From Prevotellaceae bacterium (lineage in GTDB: Bacteria > Bacteroidota > Bacteroidia > Bacteroidales > Bacteroidaceae), in contig JABZLB010000009.1 in NCBI GenBank assembly GCA_015256945.1, forward strand, positions 1-64,000: DNA of 64,000 nt, in the 5' to 3' direction. How positions within the stretch are numbered: the first letter of the stretch is position 1; each line of letters opens with the position of its first letter. The notes under the pieces were generated by a model. That model was given only the letters and a program-made list of their open reading frames with translations. It did no database searches and was not told the origin of the DNA. This document shows positions 61,945 through 64,000 of this stretch, one piece after another. The position numbers were made by a program, and so were the translations under genes.

Positions 61945-62496
61945 ATGTTTGTTGCACAGCAAATTCGCAAGACATCGATAGCAGAATATCTTCTGTATAT
62001 GTGGCAATTAGAAGACCTTATTCGGGCTTACGGTTGCTCCATTAATCGAATAACTGACGAGTATATTGACAAGTTTCACTATACTGAAGAACAGAAAGCT
62101 TCAGAAATAGAGTGGTTCGGCAATCTTGTCCGTATGATGAACGAAGAGGGAAAACGTGAGAAAGGGCACCTCAATATCAATGCCATAACACTGCAAGACT
62201 TGTCTGACCTTCACCAGCAACTGCTGTCTTCCAGCAACTTTCCCTTTTATAACGCCGAGTATTATAAGGTTTTACCATTCATTGTTGAACTGCGTAACAA
62301 AGGCGATAAGAATGTAGACGAAATAGAGACATGCCTTAATGCCCTTTACGGTATCATGATGTTACGCATGCAGAAAAAAGAAATTTCAGAAGAAACAGAG
62401 CGTGCCGTTAAAGAAATAACCACATTTATCGGTATGCTTAGCGATTATTATATTAAGAATCGTGACGAAGGACTCGACTTCGGCGAGGAAGAATAA
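61945..62496 (+). CDS. DUF4924 family protein
   Basis: 183 residues, all helical, acidic C terminus. The start FVAQQIRKTSIAEYLLYMWQ is what I recall for DUF4924, a Bacteroidetes-only family of unknown function. No signal peptide or membrane segment. It is placed between a LysE exporter and rfbD. Confidence 0.8.
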   Translation: MFVAQQIRKTSIAEYLLYMWQLEDLIRAYGCSINRITDEYIDKFHYTEEQKASEIEWFGNLVRMMNEEGKREKGHLNINAITLQDLSDLHQQLLSSSNFPFYNAEYYKVLPFIVELRNKGDKNVDEIETCLNALYGIMMLRMQKKEISEETERAVKEITTFIGMLSDYYIKNRDEGLDFGEEE

Positions 62497-62518
62497 TACG
62501 AACTTAATTCTTAAAGCT

Positions 62519-63412
62519 ATGAACATTTTAGTTACAGGCGCCAACGGACAATTGGGCAACGAGATTCAGATTGTAAGTAAAAAGTCGAACAATCATTACA
62601 TTTTCACTGATGTTTGTGAGGGTTATCAAAAACTCGATATTACCAATCTTGAAGCTGTTCGTGAAGCAGTAAGGGAGAATCATGTTCAGTGTATTATCAA
62701 CTGTGCTGCATGGACCAACGTCGACAAGGCCGAAACGGCTGGAGATATTGTAGAAACTCTCAATGCCGTTGCACCTGAAAATCTGGCAAAAGCCATGAAA
62801 GAGGTTGACGGATTACTTGTTCATATTTCTACCGATTACGTGTTTGGGGGCGATCCTTACAACACACCCTGTAATGAAAATATGCATGGAACTCCTACTG
62901 GCGTGTATGGATTAACGAAGCTTCACGGCGAAGAGAAGATACAAGCAGTAGGTGGAAACTACATCATTCTGCGCACAGCGTGGCTGTACAGCGAGTTTGG
63001 ACACAACTTTGTAAAGACTATGTTAAGCCTGACGGCGACAAAACCGCAGCTCAAAGTTGTCTTTGACCAGACTGGAACACCTACTTATGCCGGCGACTTA
63101 GCCGACGCAATATTCGACATTGTTGAAAACAACAAGTTTGAAGGACACAGCGGAATATACCACTTTTCGAACGAAGGTGTTTGCAGCTGGTACGATTTCA
63201 CCGTCAAAATAGCCCAGATTTCCGGCCACACAGCATGCCAGATTCTGCCCTGTCACAGCGACGAGTTCCCCTCTCCCGTAAAGCGTCCTGCATACAGTGT
63301 GCTTGACAAGACCAAAATTAAGGAAACCTTCGGCATACAAATACCCTATTGGGAAGACAGCTTAAAGAAGTGTATGGCCAACATGAACGAAGCCTTACCC
63401 ACACAAAAATGA
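62519..63412 (+). CDS. rfbD: dTDP-4-dehydrorhamnose reductase
   Basis: Last step of dTDP-L-rhamnose synthesis. 297 residues from the ATG at 62519, which starts NILVTGANGQLGNEI (Rossmann GxxGxxG); an ATG at 62462 lies within the preceding gene and adds a non-family stretch. The SDR pair is seen as STDYVFGG and YGLTKLHGE (YxxxK). The stop overlaps the prfC start by four bases. Confidence 0.96.
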   Translation: MNILVTGANGQLGNEIQIVSKKSNNHYIFTDVCEGYQKLDITNLEAVREAVRENHVQCIINCAAWTNVDKAETAGDIVETLNAVAPENLAKAMKEVDGLLVHISTDYVFGGDPYNTPCNENMHGTPTGVYGLTKLHGEEKIQAVGGNYIILRTAWLYSEFGHNFVKTMLSLTATKPQLKVVFDQTGTPTYAGDLADAIFDIVENNKFEGHSGIYHFSNEGVCSWYDFTVKIAQISGHTACQILPCHSDEFPSPVKRPAYSVLDKTKIKETFGIQIPYWEDSLKKCMANMNEALPTQK

Positions 63413-64000
63413 ACAAAGAGATAGAGAGAAGGCGCACATTCGCCATCATTTCACACCCCGATGCCGGTAAAACGACGCTCACTGAGAAGTTTCTTCTTTT
63501 CGGTGGACAGATACAAGTAGCGGGTGCTGTAAAGAGCAATAAAATTAGAAAGACAGCAACGTCCGACTGGATGGACATTGAAAAACAACGCGGTATTTCG
63601 GTGTCAACATCGGTTATGGAGTTCGACTACCTGCCCGACGGACAGGAAGGTGAGCCTTATAAGGTCAACATTCTGGACACACCGGGCCACCAGGACTTTG
63701 CCGAGGATACCTATCGCACGCTTACTGCCGTCGACTCGGCGATTATTGTGGTCGACTCTGCCAAAGGTGTTGAGGCACAAACTCGTAAGCTTATGGAAGT
63801 GTGCCGCATGCGAAACACACCCGTTATCATCTTTATCAACAAGATGGACCGCGAAGGACGCGACCCTTTTGACCTGTTAGATGAACTCGAAAACGAGCTG
63901 CACATCCATGTCCGACCACTTTCATGGCCTATCGGACAAGGCTTAAAGTTTAAAGGTGTTTATAATATCTACGAACAACAACTTAACCTTTTCACCCCGA
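63409..64000 (+). CDS. prfC: Peptide chain release factor 3 (partial, 5' part)
   Basis: GTPase that recycles RF1/RF2. The first 197 codons are in the window, ending in the edge without a stop. NKEIERRRTFAIISHPDAGK opens the GTPase with the P-loop in SHPDAGKTT; SDWMDIEKQRGISV covers switch 1, DTPGHQDF is G3 and NKMDRE is G4. The ATG overlaps the rfbD TGA (ATGA), so translation is probably coupled. The missing part lies to the right of 64000. Confidence 0.95.
   Translation, partial: MNKEIERRRTFAIISHPDAGKTTLTEKFLLFGGQIQVAGAVKSNKIRKTATSDWMDIEKQRGISVSTSVMEFDYLPDGQEGEPYKVNILDTPGHQDFAEDTYRTLTAVDSAIIVVDSAKGVEAQTRKLMEVCRMRNTPVIIFINKMDREGRDPFDLLDELENELHIHVRPLSWPIGQGLKFKGVYNIYEQQLNLFTP

Overview
This window looks like a chromosomal stretch of a Bacteroidales bacterium, most likely Prevotellaceae. 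The reasons are the many -7 boxes of the form TAnnTTTG with a TTG about 20 bases upstream, the near absence of Shine-Dalgarno sequences, the gene content (pyrB-pyrI, a ResB-CcsA fusion, DUF4348 and DUF4924 families, RNase Y, type II KDO8P synthase) and the lipoprotein signal peptides. I see no rRNA, tRNA, CRISPR array, transposase or prophage. This placement is inferred from sequence features, not from a database search.

Layout. 1-6200: a small lipoprotein, penicillin-binding protein 1A, and a divergent pyrB-pyrI-glyA run. 6300-9070: rmuC and a MATE exporter. 9200-11350: a membrane-anchored protein of unknown role followed by a MORN-repeat GH25 lipoprotein. 11436-19552 (minus strand): a zinc-ribbon membrane protein, a U32 peptidase family protein, metA, an M13 endopeptidase and an ABC-F ATPase. 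19756-27312 (minus): rplT, rpmI, infC, thrS, a TPR protein, def, ruvX and a SPOR lipoprotein. 27544-28563: three small envelope genes (YtxH, holin-like, unknown). 29055-31786 (minus): an MBL-fold hydrolase, murB and a DUF4348 lipoprotein. 31896-39360: pheS, a large MscS-type channel, kdsA, kdsD and a phospholipase D/cardiolipin synthase-like protein.

39498-48782 is the most distinctive region. A one-component regulator that fuses a hemerythrin-like domain to a LuxR-type HTH faces a five-gene cluster: outer-membrane barrel, imelysin lipoprotein, di-haem (two CXXCH) lipoprotein, second imelysin lipoprotein, and a fused ResB-CcsA cytochrome c maturation protein. I read this as an envelope iron or redox system with its own haem-attachment factor, controlled by a di-iron sensor. 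The parts are recognisable; the combination and its function are inference.

48887-51822 (minus): rny, a ZapA-like gene, a coiled-coil gene and an unknown gene form a likely operon. 52389-56248: rfbA, a Wzc-type tyrosine kinase with a Tyr-Gly-rich tail, and a HAD-fold protein. 56469-64000: fmt, a ROK glucokinase (minus), a Sua5/YrdC protein, a ClC protein, then LysE-type exporter, DUF4924, rfbD and the start of prfC, which runs off the window.

Five intergenic spacers carry a GC-rich, roughly 85-105 bp inverted-repeat element built around GACGGCCGTC and GGCGGCCGTC cores. This dispersed family is the second main item of interest. Several promoters and terminators fit the gene layout and were used to choose start codons.
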